This document shows positions 25,885 through 35,741 of a stretch of 64,000 bases of DNA, piece by piece. A model generated the notes under the pieces. That model was not told where the DNA came from. It worked only from the letters and a program-made list of their open reading frames with translations, and did no database searches. Source of the DNA: Streptococcus mitis (lineage in GTDB: Bacteria > Bacillota > Bacilli > Lactobacillales > Streptococcaceae); NCBI RefSeq assembly GCF_023109105.1, contig NZ_JALDTZ010000002.1, forward strand, positions 40,957-104,956. Direction: 5' to 3'. The stretch's first letter is position 1, and the number at the start of each line of letters is the position of its first letter. Position numbers and translations under genes: made by a program.

Positions 25885-28122
25885 TATTTTACTAAAGTTT
25901 AGTAATAGTGAACTTGTCAGAACAGATACAGAACTAAAGGCCATGGCTAGACCTGCCAGTTCTGGGTTGAGAGCCAGTCCAACACCTGAAAAGACTCCTG
26001 CTGCAATCGGAATTCCGGCGACATTGTAGATAAAGGCCCAGAAAAGATTGAGCAGAATTCGATTAAAGGTTTTCTTACTCATGTCAAAGGCACGAACCAC
26101 TCCTAGGAGGTTATTAGTTGTCAACACCAAATCTGCTGACTCGATGGCAATATCTGTTCCAGCTCCCATAGCAATCCCCACATCTGCTACACTGAGGGCA
26201 GGAGCGTCATTGATACCATCACCAACAAAGGCTACTTTTCCAGTCGCTTGTAGTTTATGGATTTCATGGGCTTTTTCTTCTGGTAAGACACCTGCAATGA
26301 CCTCTTCGATTCCGATCTGATCGGCAATAGCACGCGCCACACCTGCATTGTCTCCTGTCAGCATGACTGTTTTAAGACCTCGTTTTTTCAACTGACTGAT
26401 GGCAAGCTTAGCATTTTCCTTAGGAATATCTTGCAAAGCAAGCAAGCCTTTGATTTCATTCTCAACAGCCAAGAACACAACTGTCTTAGCTTCTTTTTCC
26501 AGTTCTTCTAATTTTTCTTGATAAACGCTTGAAATGTTCATGCCATCCAGCATTTTAGCATTTCCAAGCAAAACTTGTTTTCCATTGATTTGCCCTGAGA
26601 CACCTTTTCCGTGCAAGGCTTGGAAATTTTCAACAGTTTGAAACTCAAGTCCAGCTTCACTAGCTCGTTTCACAACGGCTTCAGCCAGTGGGTGTTGAGA
26701 AGCTTCTTCCAAGGAAGCTGCCAATCCAAGCACTTCTACTTCGTCGCCGATGATATCTGTGACCACAGGTTTCCCTTCCGTCAAAGTCCCTGTCTTATCA
26801 AAGACGATAGTTTGAACTTTCTGGATTTCCTGTAGAACCGTTCCATTTTTGAGGAGAACTCCCATCTTGGCACTGCGACCTGTCCCCACCATAAGGGCTG
26901 TCGGTGTTGCAAGTCCCAATGCACAAGGGCAGGCAATAATCAGAACTGCTACTCCATAGAGAAGCGAAGACACAAAGCTCGCTCCAAGCACAACTACACT
27001 ATCCCTGAGCAAGACGAACCAAACCCAAAAGGTCACAATCCCTAAAATGACAACTGCTGGGACAAAAATCCCTGAAATTTTATCCGTCAAGTCCTGAATC
27101 GGCGCACGACTTGTCTGAGCTTTCTTCACAAAATCCACAATCTGAGCCAAAACAGTCTCTGAACCAACTTTTTCTGCTCTAAAAACAAGTGTTCCACTAT
27201 TATTGATGGTTGAACCAATGACGGTATCTCCAACTGTCTTGTCCACAGGCAGACTCTCACCTGTCACCATAGACTCATCAATACTAGAGATACCTTCTAC
27301 TACGACACCATCAACCGCAATCTTTTCACCGGGACGCACTCGAATCAGGTCACCTACCTTGACTTGCTCCAAAGGAACTTGAACATAGTTATCCTCACGC
27401 AAGACTTCTGCAGTTTTAGCCTGCAAGTCAAGTAATTTCTCCACAGCTTGGGACGTATTTTTCCGCATTTTTTCCTCAAAAACTGCTCCCAAAAGAACGA
27501 AGAAGAGGATAAATCCAGCACTTTCAAAGTAGACAGGGAGACCAGCGGAGAGGGCAACTAAGCTATAGAAATAGGCCACTAGGGTTCCCAGCGCAACCAA
27601 GGTATCCATGTTGGCATTGTGCTTTTTAAAACTAGCCCAAGCACTTTGGATATAAGGACCACCTGCTACTAGCATAATCGGTGTTGTGGCTAAAAAGGTG
27701 CCCCAACGCATGACTTGGTGACTAATTCCTCCTGTCGACATCCCAATCATGAGGATCACAAGAGGCACAGTAAAGATACTAGTAATCCAAAAACGCTGTA
27801 AAAGTGATAGAGATTTTCGAGTCTTCTCAACTACGGTATAACTCCCCTTTTGCATCTTCATGCCACAAGAAAATTCATGTTGGCCTAATTCTTGAGGTGT
27901 AAAACGAATGACTTTCTCCTCATCTACGCCGATTGGTTCCAAGATGCCTTCTTCTTCAAACAGAATTTCCTTGTAACAGTTTGAAGGTGTCACACGGTGA
28001 AAGGTGATCTCAGCAGGAACTCCTTTTTGCAGTTGAACGTGGGCTGGATGGTAGCCTTTGTCTGCCGTGATACGGATTTTTTGAATGCCATTTTCTAGGC
28101 TAGCTTTCACATTTTCTGTCAT
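25879..28122 (-). CDS. copA: Copper-exporting P1B-type ATPase
   Basis: Pumps Cu(I) out of the cell. 747 aa. Unusual N-terminal cupredoxin-like domain (~1-100, Cu ligands in [10 protein letters not shown] at ~84-93) instead of the common CxxC domain, as in pneumococcal CopA. Then eight membrane segments with the CPC channel motif [11 protein letters not shown] (~397), phosphorylation site [13 protein letters not shown] and [11 protein letters not shown] hinge. It is the last gene of copY-cupA-copA, 9 bases after cupA. It receives copper from CupA. Confidence 0.96.
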   Translation of the reverse strand: MTENVKASLENGIQKIRITADKGYHPAHVQLQKGVPAEITFHRVTPSNCYKEILFEEEGILEPIGVDEEKVIRFTPQELGQHEFSCGMKMQKGSYTVVEKTRKSLSLLQRFWITSIFTVPLVILMIGMSTGGISHQVMRWGTFLATTPIMLVAGGPYIQSAWASFKKHNANMDTLVALGTLVAYFYSLVALSAGLPVYFESAGFILFFVLLGAVFEEKMRKNTSQAVEKLLDLQAKTAEVLREDNYVQVPLEQVKVGDLIRVRPGEKIAVDGVVVEGISSIDESMVTGESLPVDKTVGDTVIGSTINNSGTLVFRAEKVGSETVLAQIVDFVKKAQTSRAPIQDLTDKISGIFVPAVVILGIVTFWVWFVLLRDSVVVLGASFVSSLLYGVAVLIIACPCALGLATPTALMVGTGRSAKMGVLLKNGTVLQEIQKVQTIVFDKTGTLTEGKPVVTDIIGDEVEVLGLAASLEEASQHPLAEAVVKRASEAGLEFQTVENFQALHGKGVSGQINGKQVLLGNAKMLDGMNISSVYQEKLEELEKEAKTVVFLAVENEIKGLLALQDIPKENAKLAISQLKKRGLKTVMLTGDNAGVARAIADQIGIEEVIAGVLPEEKAHEIHKLQATGKVAFVGDGINDAPALSVADVGIAMGAGTDIAIESADLVLTTNNLLGVVRAFDMSKKTFNRILLNLFWAFIYNVAGIPIAAGVFSGVGLALNPELAGLAMAFSSVSVLTSSLLLNFSKID

Positions 28123-28131
28123 AGTCTCCTC

Positions 28132-28503
28132 CTACTCTACAATCATCTTGCCGTGCATCATGTTCATACCACAAGAGAAACCATACTCTCCTGATTCTTC
28201 AGGTGTGATTTCCACTACATACTCTTCCCCCATAGGCAGGTCCGCATGCACACCAAAGTCTGGAAAAACAATTTGGTCCAGACAGGGTGAAGGATCCTTG
28301 CGGTCAAAGACAATGCGGGCTGGCACTGATTTCTTGAGGATAATCAACTCAGGCGTATAGCCCCCCATGACCTCCACTCGAATCTCTTGGTAGCCCTTTT
28401 TTTGCTGGGCCTTTTGTCCAGATTTTTCAGGCTTTTTGAAAAACCAAAACAAGATAAACGCGATAAGGGCAATACAAATAATGGTTACAATACTATTTAA
28501 CAT
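28132..28503 (-). CDS. cupA: Membrane-anchored copper chaperone CupA
   Basis: 123 aa. One N-terminal membrane helix (~5-22, IVTIICIALIAFILFWFF), then a cupredoxin-like domain with Cu(I) ligands in FSCGMNMMHGKM near the C-terminus. In pneumococcus CupA holds two Cu(I) on the cytoplasmic side and hands them to the cupredoxin domain of CopA; the same ligand pattern in both proteins here supports that. Between copY and copA. Confidence 0.95.
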   Translation of the reverse strand: MLNSIVTIICIALIAFILFWFFKKPEKSGQKAQQKKGYQEIRVEVMGGYTPELIILKKSVPARIVFDRKDPSPCLDQIVFPDFGVHADLPMGEEYVVEITPEESGEYGFSCGMNMMHGKMIVE

Positions 28504-28513
28504 GACGTCTCCT

Positions 28514-28909
28514 TTACATACAATTACATTTTACTTCTGTTACAGCGCTTGATTTCTTCTCAGAAATCACAGCTTCCAAGTCTTCCAAGTCAGCCTGAGT
28601 AAAATCACATTCAGCAATCAAATCAGCCAACAAGTTCTTAATCCTACGGGAACAAACCTTGTCCTTGATATCTTGGACAAGCAAGTCTCGGCTTTGGTCT
28701 AGAGTTAAAAGCGCCGAATAAACAAAGAACTTGCCTTCTTTTTTCCTTGTCAGACACTCTTTCTCAACCAAACGAGCCAAAAGAGTTTGAATGGTTGACT
28801 TGGACCAGTCGAACCGCTCCGCCAGAACCCTTATCAAATCCGTACTAGTCTGCTCTCCTTGCATCCAAATAATCTTCATGACCTGCCATTCTGCATCTGA
28901 AATCTGCAT
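28514..28909 (-). CDS. copY: Copper-responsive repressor CopY
   Basis: 131 aa, BlaI/MecI-type winged helix (SDAEWQVMKIIWMQGEQTSTDLI; SKSTIQTLLARLVEKECL). The C-terminus has one CxC pair (KCNCM) rather than the CxCx4CxC of Enterococcus CopY. Start MQISDAEW chosen because AGGAGG lies 7 bases upstream; an ATG directly before it is closer than usual. Two cop boxes flank its promoter, so it represses its own operon. Confidence 0.93.
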   Translation of the reverse strand: MQISDAEWQVMKIIWMQGEQTSTDLIRVLAERFDWSKSTIQTLLARLVEKECLTRKKEGKFFVYSALLTLDQSRDLLVQDIKDKVCSRRIKNLLADLIAECDFTQADLEDLEAVISEKKSSAVTEVKCNCM

Positions 28910-28927
28910 CATCACACCTCCTAAATC

Positions 28928-28979
28928 TACATTTGTCAATTTCAATTATCAGTATACCCTTATAATCTACATTTGTCAA
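28928..28979 (-). promoter_or_regulatory. cop promoter with two CopY operators
   Basis: GACAAATGTAGATT occurs twice on the minus strand (28977-28968 and 28937-28928), each holding a cop box KACANNTGTA. The first overlaps the -35 TTGACA (28979-28974), which is 17 bases from TATACT (28956-28951); the second lies between the transcript start and copY. Confidence 0.9.
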
Positions 28980-29073
28980 CTATGAAATTAAGCTTTTCTT
29001 TGAAAAATTGAATTTTAACCATTTGATAAAGGATTTGCAGTCAAATCTTACTATATAAACTATAAAAATATGC

Positions 29074-29079
29074 TATACT
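29074..29079 (+). promoter_or_regulatory. thiD promoter, extended -10
   Basis: TGCTATACT; transcript would start near 29086, just before the TPP riboswitch. Confidence 0.6.
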
Positions 29080-29096
29080 AAAGAAAAAAAGAAAAC

Positions 29097-29187
29097 AACC
29101 ACTAGGGGTGCGTAAAGCTGAGATTAACGACTGTTAGACCCTTTGACTCAATCTAGGTAATGCTAGCTGATGGAAGTGGAAATGATA
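29097..29187 (+). promoter_or_regulatory. TPP riboswitch (THI box) of thiD
   Basis: Conserved blocks GGGGTGC, GCTGAGAT, GACCCTTTGA and CTAGGTAATGCTAGC-GATGGAAGTGG are all present in order. No clear intrinsic terminator follows before the thiD ribosome binding site (GGGAGG), so control may be by another mode than at the two minus-strand copies. Confidence 0.9.
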
Positions 29188-29274
29188 ATGGGGGCTAGCA
29201 GTCTTCTATTGCCTTTCTAAAACGGACCAGCTTGTTCTTAAGAATACAAACTTCAGTTGGTTGGGAGGTTTTAG

Positions 29275-30066
29275 ATGACTTATTTACCCGTTGCTTTGAC
29301 CATTGCAGGGACTGACCCTAGTGGCGGTGCTGGCATTATGGCTGATTTAAAGTCATTCCAAGCTAGAGATGTCTATGGAATGGCCGTTGTGACCAGTCTT
29401 GTCGCTCAAAATACCAGAGGCGTTCAATTGATCGAGCACGTTTCTCCTCAAATGTTGAAATCCCAATTGGAGAGTGTCTTTTCGGATATCAAGCCTCAGG
29501 CTGTAAAAACTGGCATGTTGGCGACTACTGAAATTATGGAAATCATCCAGCCCTATCTTAAAGAGCTGGATTGTCCCTATGTTCTTGACCCTGTTATGGT
29601 CGCTACTAGTGGAGACACTCTGATTGATACCAGTGCCAGAACTTACCTAAAAACAAACCTACTTCCCCTTGCAACCATTATCACTCCGAATCTTCCTGAG
29701 GCAGAAGAGATTGTTGGTTTTTCAATCCATGATCCTGAAGACATGCAGCGTGCTGGTCGCCTGATTTTAAAAGAATTTGGTCCTCAGTCTGTTGTTATTA
29801 AAGGTGGGCATCTCGAAGGCGGTGCCAAAGATTTCCTCTTTACCAAGGAGGAGCAATTTGTCTGGGAAAGTCCACGAATTCAAACCTGTCATACACATGG
29901 TACTGGATGTACCTTTGCTGCAGTCATCACTGCTGAACTAGCCAAGGGGAAAAACCTCTATCAGGCAGTTGATAAGGCCAAGGCCTTTATCACAAAGGCC
30001 ATCCAAGACGCTCCTCAACTCGGCCATGGTTCTGGCCCAGTCAACCATACAAGTTTTAAAGATTAA
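29275..30066 (+). CDS. thiD: Hydroxymethylpyrimidine (phosphate) kinase ThiD
   Basis: Phosphorylates HMP and HMP-P to HMP-PP for thiamine synthesis. 263 aa. Motifs: IAGTDPSGGAGIMADLKSF (~9-27), DPVMVATSG (~104) and ribokinase-type active site HTHGTGCTFAAVI (~211-223). GGGAGG before the start. Transcribed alone on the plus strand, opposite to the rest of the thi genes, with its own TPP riboswitch. Confidence 0.96.
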   Translation: MTYLPVALTIAGTDPSGGAGIMADLKSFQARDVYGMAVVTSLVAQNTRGVQLIEHVSPQMLKSQLESVFSDIKPQAVKTGMLATTEIMEIIQPYLKELDCPYVLDPVMVATSGDTLIDTSARTYLKTNLLPLATIITPNLPEAEEIVGFSIHDPEDMQRAGRLILKEFGPQSVVIKGGHLEGGAKDFLFTKEEQFVWESPRIQTCHTHGTGCTFAAVITAELAKGKNLYQAVDKAKAFITKAIQDAPQLGHGSGPVNHTSFKD

Positions 30067-30110
30067 AAAAACTCTCTAGTTCCTACTTTAAGGGAATTAG
30101 AGAGTTTTTA
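30064..30110 (+). terminator. Terminator of thiD
   Basis: AAAAACTCTCTAGTTCC-TACTTTAA-GGGAATTAGAGAGTTTTTAT; long stem, symmetrical. Confidence 0.9.
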
Positions 30111-30212
30111 TACTTCTTCAAACCACGTCAACTTTATCTGCAACCTCAAAGCTGTGCTTTGAGCAACCTGCGACTAGCTTCCTAGTTTGCTCTTTGATTT
30201 TCATTGAGTATT
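30109..30212 (+). repeat. BOX element between thiD and thiE2
   Basis: Shortened A-C form: CTTCTTCAAACCACGTCAAC...GCAACCTCAAAGCTGTGCTTTGAGCAACC...TTTTCATTGAGTATTA. It ends 3 bases from the thiE2 stop. Confidence 0.88.
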
Positions 30213-30214
30213 AA

Positions 30215-30847
30215 TTAGAAAATAATGTCATCCAACTTTGTTAAGAAGGCTTGCGTTTTTGCCTCTATATCTTCTGCCTGCATCAAATCACGCACTACAG
30301 CTACACCAGCTATACCCGTGCCGATAAGTTGGTCAATATTCTCTGATGTCAAGCCGCCAATAGCAACTACTGGAATGGCGACCCTTTGGCAAATTGTCTT
30401 CAAGGTTGAAATCAGGGTGATAGGCGCATTTTCCTTGGTCGTAGTCGGGAAAATGGCTCCTGTCCCCAAGTAATTCGCCCCTCCATCTTCTGCCTCGAGG
30501 GCTCTTTTTACAGTTTTAGCTGTGACACCAAGTATTTTGTCAGGGCCCAAGACTTGTCGAGCAACCGAAACTGGTAGTTCATCGTCTCCGATATGCAGAC
30601 CAGCAGCATCAACTGCGAGACAGACATCCAAGCGATCATCGATTATCAAGGGTACCTGATAGGAATCTGTTATTTCCTTGACTTGTTTTGCCAGTTGATA
30701 ATATTGATTGGTTGTAAGATTTTTTTCTCGCAATTGGACTATAGTAACCCCTGAACGGCAAGCCGTCTCAACCTTTTCAAGAAAGCTTTCCAAGGAATCT
30801 TGGTAGCGATTGGTTACTAGATACAGTCTAAGCGCCTCTCTATTCAT
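30215..30847 (-). CDS. thiE: Thiamine-phosphate synthase ThiE (copy 2)
   Basis: Joins HMP-PP and HET-P to thiamine phosphate. 210 aa from [26 protein letters not shown] lies before this start, the open frame seven codons further up does not. TIM-barrel motifs: [25 protein letters not shown] (~69-93), [16 protein letters not shown] (~130) and [11 protein letters not shown] (~165). Its ATG lies inside the last codons of thiM2 (8-base overlap). Last gene of the long thiamine operon; paralogue at 35928. Confidence 0.95.
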   Translation of the reverse strand: MNREALRLYLVTNRYQDSLESFLEKVETACRSGVTIVQLREKNLTTNQYYQLAKQVKEITDSYQVPLIIDDRLDVCLAVDAAGLHIGDDELPVSVARQVLGPDKILGVTAKTVKRALEAEDGGANYLGTGAIFPTTTKENAPITLISTLKTICQRVAIPVVAIGGLTSENIDQLIGTGIAGVAVVRDLMQAEDIEAKTQAFLTKLDDIIF

Positions 30848-31643
30848 AAACATCTCCTTTGATGGCATCTAGCCAATTTTCATCTCTTTTGAGGAGCGAA
30901 AGCTGATTGAGTACTTGGTATCGAAAATCTTCCAATCCCATTCCTTGAACAACTATTCTCTCAGCGGAGATATTGAGATAAGAAACCGCTAGGAAAGAAG
31001 CTTCAAAGGCAGTCTTTCCTTGGCTGAGAAAAACAGCTGTTAAAGCTCCAACCAAGTCTCCTGTCCCTGTTATCCAGTCTAATTCAGCACAGCCATTTCC
31101 CAGTACAGCGACCTGATTCTTCGAAACGATGAGGTCCTTAGGGCCTGTGACTAAGAATGACATACCTGGATAGATCTGACACCAGTCTTTCAAGACTTGA
31201 AGCAAATCCTCAGTTTCTTGATCTTTAGCACTCGCATCTACCCCAACGCCGTGGTGTTTTAAGCCAACAAGACTTCGGATTTCCGACATATTTCCTTTAA
31301 GTACCGTAGGTCTATAGTCTAAAAGGTCTTTAACTAAGCTCTTACGAATGGATGAAACTGTTACGCCAACTGCATCTACTACCATTGGAAGACAAACTTG
31401 ATCTGCATAAGAAGCTGCCATACGGATTGCTTTTTCCTTCTCAGCTGACAAATGCCCCAAATTGATGAAGAGTGCCTGGCTTTGCTTAGTAAAATCAAGA
31501 ACCTCACGGGGATCATCTGCCATAACTGGTTTACATCCCAGAGCCAAAATCCCATTTGCTAGCATCTCACAAGAAATCTCATTGGTAATACAGTGAATGA
31601 GGGAAGTCGTTGCCAGAGGAAAAGGATTTGTAAATGCCTGCAT
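30840..31643 (-). CDS. thiM: Hydroxyethylthiazole kinase ThiM (copy 2)
   Basis: Phosphorylates hydroxyethylthiazole (HET) for salvage. 267 aa. Motifs: [31 protein letters not shown] (~18-48), [12 protein letters not shown] (~116) and active-site [14 protein letters not shown] (~192-205). In most ThiM proteins the residue after TGTG is Cys; here it is Asp, as in the wider ribokinase family. One-base overlap with thiW, 8-base overlap with thiE2. Confidence 0.94.
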   Translation of the reverse strand: MQAFTNPFPLATTSLIHCITNEISCEMLANGILALGCKPVMADDPREVLDFTKQSQALFINLGHLSAEKEKAIRMAASYADQVCLPMVVDAVGVTVSSIRKSLVKDLLDYRPTVLKGNMSEIRSLVGLKHHGVGVDASAKDQETEDLLQVLKDWCQIYPGMSFLVTGPKDLIVSKNQVAVLGNGCAELDWITGTGDLVGALTAVFLSQGKTAFEASFLAVSYLNISAERIVVQGMGLEDFRYQVLNQLSLLKRDENWLDAIKGDVYE

Positions 31644-32167
31644 CAGTCTATCCTTTCATCAAAGAAATATCCCTGAACTTTTTTAAAGAATTCCTGCTTG
31701 ATTAAAAATCGAAAGGCAATAAAGGAAATCGCTGTACCAATCAAGGTTGCTCCGAAAAATCGAGGAGTGTAGATAAACCAGCTAAGCTTAGCGGCCGATC
31801 CTGTAAAGAGTACCATAACAGGATAGGAAACAATAGAACCAATAATACCTGTTCCCAAAATTTCTCCCAAGGCAGAAAAGTAAAATTTTCGACCATACTT
31901 ATAAAAGAGACCTGCTAGAAGGGCTCCAAAAGTCGCTCCTGTTAGAGCTAAAGGCGGAATTCCTTGAGTCGTCATACGGATAAAGGCTGTCACTGTAGCC
32001 ATAACCAAGGCATAAACAGGTCCCATCATGATTCCTGCTAGAATATTGACTACACTGGACATCGGTGCCATTCCCTCAATCCGAAAGATAGGCGTAAGGA
32101 CTACATCAAGGGCAATCATCATGGATAAAATGGTTAATTTGTGAACTTGTAATTGGTGCTTTCTCAT
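31643..32167 (-). CDS. thiW: ECF transporter S component ThiW (thiazole uptake)
   Basis: 174 aa membrane protein with five to six hydrophobic segments. N-terminal [41 protein letters not shown] pattern of the ThiW S-component. Binds hydroxyethylthiazole or a related precursor and works with a shared ECF module. Adjacent thiM2, which would phosphorylate the imported thiazole, fits. Overlaps thiM2 by one base and follows tenA by 4 bases. Confidence 0.9.
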   Translation of the reverse strand: MRKHQLQVHKLTILSMMIALDVVLTPIFRIEGMAPMSSVVNILAGIMMGPVYALVMATVTAFIRMTTQGIPPLALTGATFGALLAGLFYKYGRKFYFSALGEILGTGIIGSIVSYPVMVLFTGSAAKLSWFIYTPRFFGATLIGTAISFIAFRFLIKQEFFKKVQGYFFDERID

Positions 32168-32171
32168 ATTT

Positions 32172-32864
32172 CTATTCTTCTCCTGTTTCTAAAGACTGTA
32201 AATCGCTCTTCCATGTCTGGTGTTGGTAGGCCATTTCCCAAAACTTAGCTTCCATATGAACACTGATGTGGAAGGCATCTAGCATTTTTTTCTTGTCTGT
32301 CTCGTCACTTTCTCGATAGAGCTGATTGACCAGAGCCTCTTCCTCTCTGATCTGTTGCTCCAACTCATCCGTAATATAAGTTTCAATCCATTGTTGGTAG
32401 AGAGGATTTGGTGATGGTTTAAGATTAAGTGATTTGCCTATATCATGGTATAACCAAGGACAAGGAAGCAAACTTGCAAAAGCGATGGCTAAGTTTGGCT
32501 CTGCAAATTGACGATAAATGTGCGAAATGTAATGATAACAAGTTGGAGCGATTGGATGTTGCTCCATTTCCTGATCGCTGATTTCCAATTCCTTGAAAAA
32601 TTGTTGGCGGATAAATAACTCACCCTCCACTAAACTCTGAGCATTTTGTTTCAAGAGTCTTTTCATCTCTTGGTTTGAAGTCTTATCAGCCAAGAGGTGA
32701 TAGGCTTCTGAGAAGGCCTTCAAATAGTAGGCATCCTGAATCAAGTAATAGCGAAAGATGGACGGGTCTAAATTACCCTCTTGCAACTGTAAAACAAAGG
32801 GGTGATGAAAGGAAGCCTGCCAAGCTTCCTTGGATAATTCCATCGCAATATCTGTAAATTCCAT
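32172..32864 (-). CDS. tenA: TenA family thiaminase II, Cys-type (TenA_C)
   Basis: 230 aa from MEFTDIAMELSKEAW; a longer open frame runs into the upstream ecfT-like gene, but GGAGTTATT marks this start. Hydrolyses aminopyrimidine breakdown products of thiamine to HMP for salvage. The catalytic Cys is present in FASLLPCPWLYHDIG (~137), Glu in the last third. Second TenA in the window; the other (37469) lacks this Cys. In the operon with ykoEDC, thiW, thiM2 and thiE2. Confidence 0.93.
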   Translation of the reverse strand: MEFTDIAMELSKEAWQASFHHPFVLQLQEGNLDPSIFRYYLIQDAYYLKAFSEAYHLLADKTSNQEMKRLLKQNAQSLVEGELFIRQQFFKELEISDQEMEQHPIAPTCYHYISHIYRQFAEPNLAIAFASLLPCPWLYHDIGKSLNLKPSPNPLYQQWIETYITDELEQQIREEEALVNQLYRESDETDKKKMLDAFHISVHMEAKFWEMAYQHQTWKSDLQSLETGEE

Positions 32865-32874
32865 AATAACTCCT

Positions 32875-33525
32875 TTATAAAAATAGACTGGTTTGAAGCA
32901 ATAAAAAGAAAAGCAAGTAGATGAATATTGTCCTTTGAGGAATATAAAAAGTCCGATAGCTATTCTCCACCTGTGCATGTTCGTCATATCCATGCGCCGA
33001 CAGGGCTCTCAGGTAAAGATGGCGCCACCTAAAGACTGTCATCAGAACCTTGCTGTAAATCAAGGGAGACCAAAAATGCAGTTCTTGACCGCGTAATAAG
33101 CAAGCTTCCTTGAGGGACTTGATTTCTTGCTGAATAAGGGGGAAGGAATTAAATACCACAATCAAGGCATAGGCCCAAGAGCGTGATAACCCCTTTTGAG
33201 CCAAGTACAAGAAAAGCTCTTTTAGGGAAATAGAGGAAACAAAAACAAGGCCTATACAAACTGTCACAAAGGCCCTCGTTCCAAGCATGACTGCCTGCGA
33301 AGCATCTCCGTGTAACTGAACTGCCCAGTAGTTGGCAAAGGATGGCAAAATGGCGAGCAGAATCATCCAAGCCAATACTTTAAATCGACGGTAATAGAGC
33401 ATAAAGAGGATACAAAATGCGACTACCGAAAGATTCAGAGTAATCGAAGGAATGAAAGATGTTTCCAAGGATAAAATCAGCAAGAAGAGACTGATAATCG
33501 GTGTCTGGGTTGCTACTTTGACCAT
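32875..33525 (-). CDS. ykoC: ECF transporter T component (YkoC-like)
   Basis: 216 aa membrane protein, about five hydrophobic segments, with two coupling-helix Arg motifs of EcfT proteins: SLKEACLLRGQEL (~137) and LRALSAHGYDEHAQ (~173). Links the YkoE substrate-binding subunit to the YkoD ATPase. The YkoEDC system imports HMP or thiamine in Firmicutes, and TPP riboswitch control here supports that. Ends 10 bases before tenA. Confidence 0.88.
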   Translation of the reverse strand: MVKVATQTPIISLFLLILSLETSFIPSITLNLSVVAFCILFMLYYRRFKVLAWMILLAILPSFANYWAVQLHGDASQAVMLGTRAFVTVCIGLVFVSSISLKELFLYLAQKGLSRSWAYALIVVFNSFPLIQQEIKSLKEACLLRGQELHFWSPLIYSKVLMTVFRWRHLYLRALSAHGYDEHAQVENSYRTFYIPQRTIFIYLLFFLLLQTSLFL

Positions 33526-33526
33526 A

Positions 33527-34912
33527 CTATCTCACCTCCCCTTGAGTATTGCTACTCTGAGATGTGAGTGGTTTGGTAATTGTCACTGTTTTCACATGAC
33601 TGAGACCCTGACTAGTCATCTCAATCCAATAATCAACCACAGAGATCAAGGGATCTAAACGATGGCTAATAATCAGAAAACTTCTTCCTTGATTTCTGTC
33701 CTCCACAATCCACTGACAAAAATAATGGCAAGCTCTATCATCCAAACCTGCAAAAGGTTCATCTAGCAAGATCACAGAAGCCTTGCTGGTCAAGATGGTC
33801 AAGAGCTGAAGAATCTTTTGCTGACCACCACTTAATTGATAGGGACTCTTATCGAGTACCTGCTCCAGATCAAAATATCGTAAAGCTTGGAGAATTCGTT
33901 GATTTCTTTCAGAATCAGGTCCATCTAATTGAAGTTCCTCTCGCAGACTGACTCGGATAAACTGCTTCTCAGCTTCCTGAACAACACCCGTCAAGTCACG
34001 ATACAAACTCTTTTTCTTTTTCAGGACTGTCCCCTTCCAAGTAATTCGTCCTTTATACTTTTGAAATTGAAGAATAGACCGAAAGAGGGTTGATTTCCCG
34101 ACACCATTGTCACCCAAAATACAGGAAATTCCTTGGTAAAATGTAAAATTCACAATCGAAAAGAGGGGGTAATTACCCAGCTCACAAGTCACACGGTCCA
34201 TATGGAATAGTTCTGGGCTAGAAGCAACTCCCTTTGAAGAAACCTGTGCCATCTCAGAGGAAGGAATTTGATTTATTTCCCTTAGTTGCCCGTCTCTTAG
34301 CTCCACCATATGATCGATATAGGCTTCATAGTCCGTTAAATCATGGTCGCACAAAATAACTGTCTTCCCATTAGAAGCCAACTCTTTTAGAATCTCCAAT
34401 ATCTCTATCCTACTCTTGCGGTCAATGGATGCGAAGGGCTCATCCAAGAGATAGACCCTAGGATTCATAGCAAAGAGAACTGACAGTGCAGCCTTTTGCT
34501 TTTCTCCACCTGATAAGTGATGAATTGGACGGTGCAAGATCTTCTCGCAGCGACATTGCTGGACCACCTCTGCTATTTTAGAATCAATTTCCTGAACGGG
34601 ATGGCCGATATTCTCCAGGGTAAAAATCAGCTCCTCAAACAAGTTCTCCATGGTAAATTGATGATTGGGATTTTGAAAGAGAATACCAACCGTCTGGACA
34701 CGTTCGATGATAGAAAGCTGACTGACCTCGCTCCCATTTATCAGGACTTGACCGCTATAGGGAAGAGAACTGACTTGGGCAATCATTTGAAAGAGACTAG
34801 ATTTTCCTGAACCGCTGCTTCCAACTAACAAGGTAAAGGCTTGCGCATGAAAAGTAAAATCAAGCGGCTCAGAGAAGATTGGGGACTGAATCGCTCGTAG
34901 TTCCAGCCCCAT
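33527..34912 (-). CDS. ykoD: ECF transporter ATPase, two ABC domains fused (YkoD-like)
   Basis: 461 aa with two complete ATPase halves. First: GSSGSGKSSLF (~32-42), HLSGGEKQKAALSVL (~133), VYLLDEPFASID (~153). Second: GDNGVGKSTLF (~272-282), LSGGQQKILQLL (~366), VILLDEPFAGLD (~386). Cytoplasmic motor of the HMP/thiamine importer. Directly abuts ykoE and lies one base from ykoC. Confidence 0.92.
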   Translation of the reverse strand: MGLELRAIQSPIFSEPLDFTFHAQAFTLLVGSSGSGKSSLFQMIAQVSSLPYSGQVLINGSEVSQLSIIERVQTVGILFQNPNHQFTMENLFEELIFTLENIGHPVQEIDSKIAEVVQQCRCEKILHRPIHHLSGGEKQKAALSVLFAMNPRVYLLDEPFASIDRKSRIEILEILKELASNGKTVILCDHDLTDYEAYIDHMVELRDGQLREINQIPSSEMAQVSSKGVASSPELFHMDRVTCELGNYPLFSIVNFTFYQGISCILGDNGVGKSTLFRSILQFQKYKGRITWKGTVLKKKKSLYRDLTGVVQEAEKQFIRVSLREELQLDGPDSERNQRILQALRYFDLEQVLDKSPYQLSGGQQKILQLLTILTSKASVILLDEPFAGLDDRACHYFCQWIVEDRNQGRSFLIISHRLDPLISVVDYWIEMTSQGLSHVKTVTITKPLTSQSSNTQGEVR

Positions 34913-35473
34913 CTATGCCTTGCCCCCAGCTGCAAACTGATGATAAAGTTTGACAATGGCACGAACCAAGATAGTACAGAAGAAAAAGACAGAAATAAAG
35001 CGCACCACAAGCAAGGAAAGGACAAAAGGCACTGAAAAGGCGTAGTAACCTAACTTAATGTATTCATAGACAAAGCTAACAAGCGTAATCCCAATACTAT
35101 TGGCAGTTAGAGAGAGCCAACTTTCATAGCGATTCTTGGTTACGATAAAACCAAGTTCACTTCCCAAACCTTGAACCAAGCCAGACAAAAGGGCACCTAG
35201 ACCGAATTGGCTACCATAAAGGACTTCAGCAAGCGCAGCTAGCACTTCTCCAATCGTTGCGCTTCCCACTCTTGGAACAAAGATGGCCGCAATGGGCGCA
35301 GCCATACACCAGAGACCAAAGAGGATTTCATTGGCAAAGGCCTGCAAGCCAAGAGGGGCTAAAATCAGAGTGAGGATATCAAACAGATAGCCAGATCCCA
35401 CAAAAACGCCACCAAAAAAGATAGACAAGAAAGCAAGTAAGATAACATCTTTTAATTGCCATTTTTTCAACAT
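34913..35473 (-). CDS. ykoE: ECF transporter S component YkoE (HMP/thiamine)
   Basis: 186 aa, five to six membrane segments. Start MLKKWQLKDVILLAFLSIFFGG preceded by AAAGGAGTTTTTT; the open frame 11 codons further up lacks a site. YkoE family features: FANEILFGLWCMAAPIAAIFVPRVGSATIGEVLAALAE (~55-93). Substrate-binding subunit for hydroxymethylpyrimidine or thiamine. First gene after the TPP riboswitch at 35636. Confidence 0.9.
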   Translation of the reverse strand: MLKKWQLKDVILLAFLSIFFGGVFVGSGYLFDILTLILAPLGLQAFANEILFGLWCMAAPIAAIFVPRVGSATIGEVLAALAEVLYGSQFGLGALLSGLVQGLGSELGFIVTKNRYESWLSLTANSIGITLVSFVYEYIKLGYYAFSVPFVLSLLVVRFISVFFFCTILVRAIVKLYHQFAAGGKA

Positions 35474-35559
35474 AAAAAACTCCTTTTTTAAAGAAAAGTG
35501 GGGCATTCAAGGAGACCTACCTAAATGCTTTGTATCATCTTCATCCAGTTTCGTAAAAG

Positions 35560-35592
35560 AAAAAACTCTAATTACAGATAGGAATTAGAGTT
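35560..35592 (-). terminator. Riboswitch-controlled terminator before ykoE
   Basis: Minus strand AACTCTAATT-CCTATCTGT-AATTAGAGTT followed by TTTTCTTTT, between the TPP aptamer and the gene. Confidence 0.88.
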
Positions 35593-35635
35593 CAGCTTAC
35601 AAGATTAGATGGTTAGTTTCTATAAATACAAAACC

Positions 35636-35713
35636 ATTTCACATTTCCCTTCGCCAGTCTTAACTGTATCAGGTTCAATGGGTATCATCTCAGCCTAAAG
35701 CACCCCAAATGTC
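35636..35713 (-). promoter_or_regulatory. TPP riboswitch of the ykoEDC-tenA-thiW-thiM2-thiE2 operon
   Basis: Minus strand TTTGGGGTGC, GGCTGAGATGATACCC, TTGAACCTGATACAGTT and GGCGAAGGGAAATGTGA: a complete THI box. The core is identical to the copy at 38360. Possible -10 hexamers TATAAT are at 35725-35730 and 35736-35741. Confidence 0.95.
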
Positions 35714-35741
35714 TTTATTATTTAATTATATAAATATTATA

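Noticed and set aside
29097-29274. Intrinsic terminator after the thiD TPP riboswitch
   Set aside because: I looked for a stem with T-run between 29187 and the thiD start and found none that is convincing, so no terminator was listed.
32865-32993. 43-codon N-terminal extension of TenA into the ecfT-like gene
   Set aside because: The extension overlaps another coding region, and a good GGAG site marks the start at 32864.
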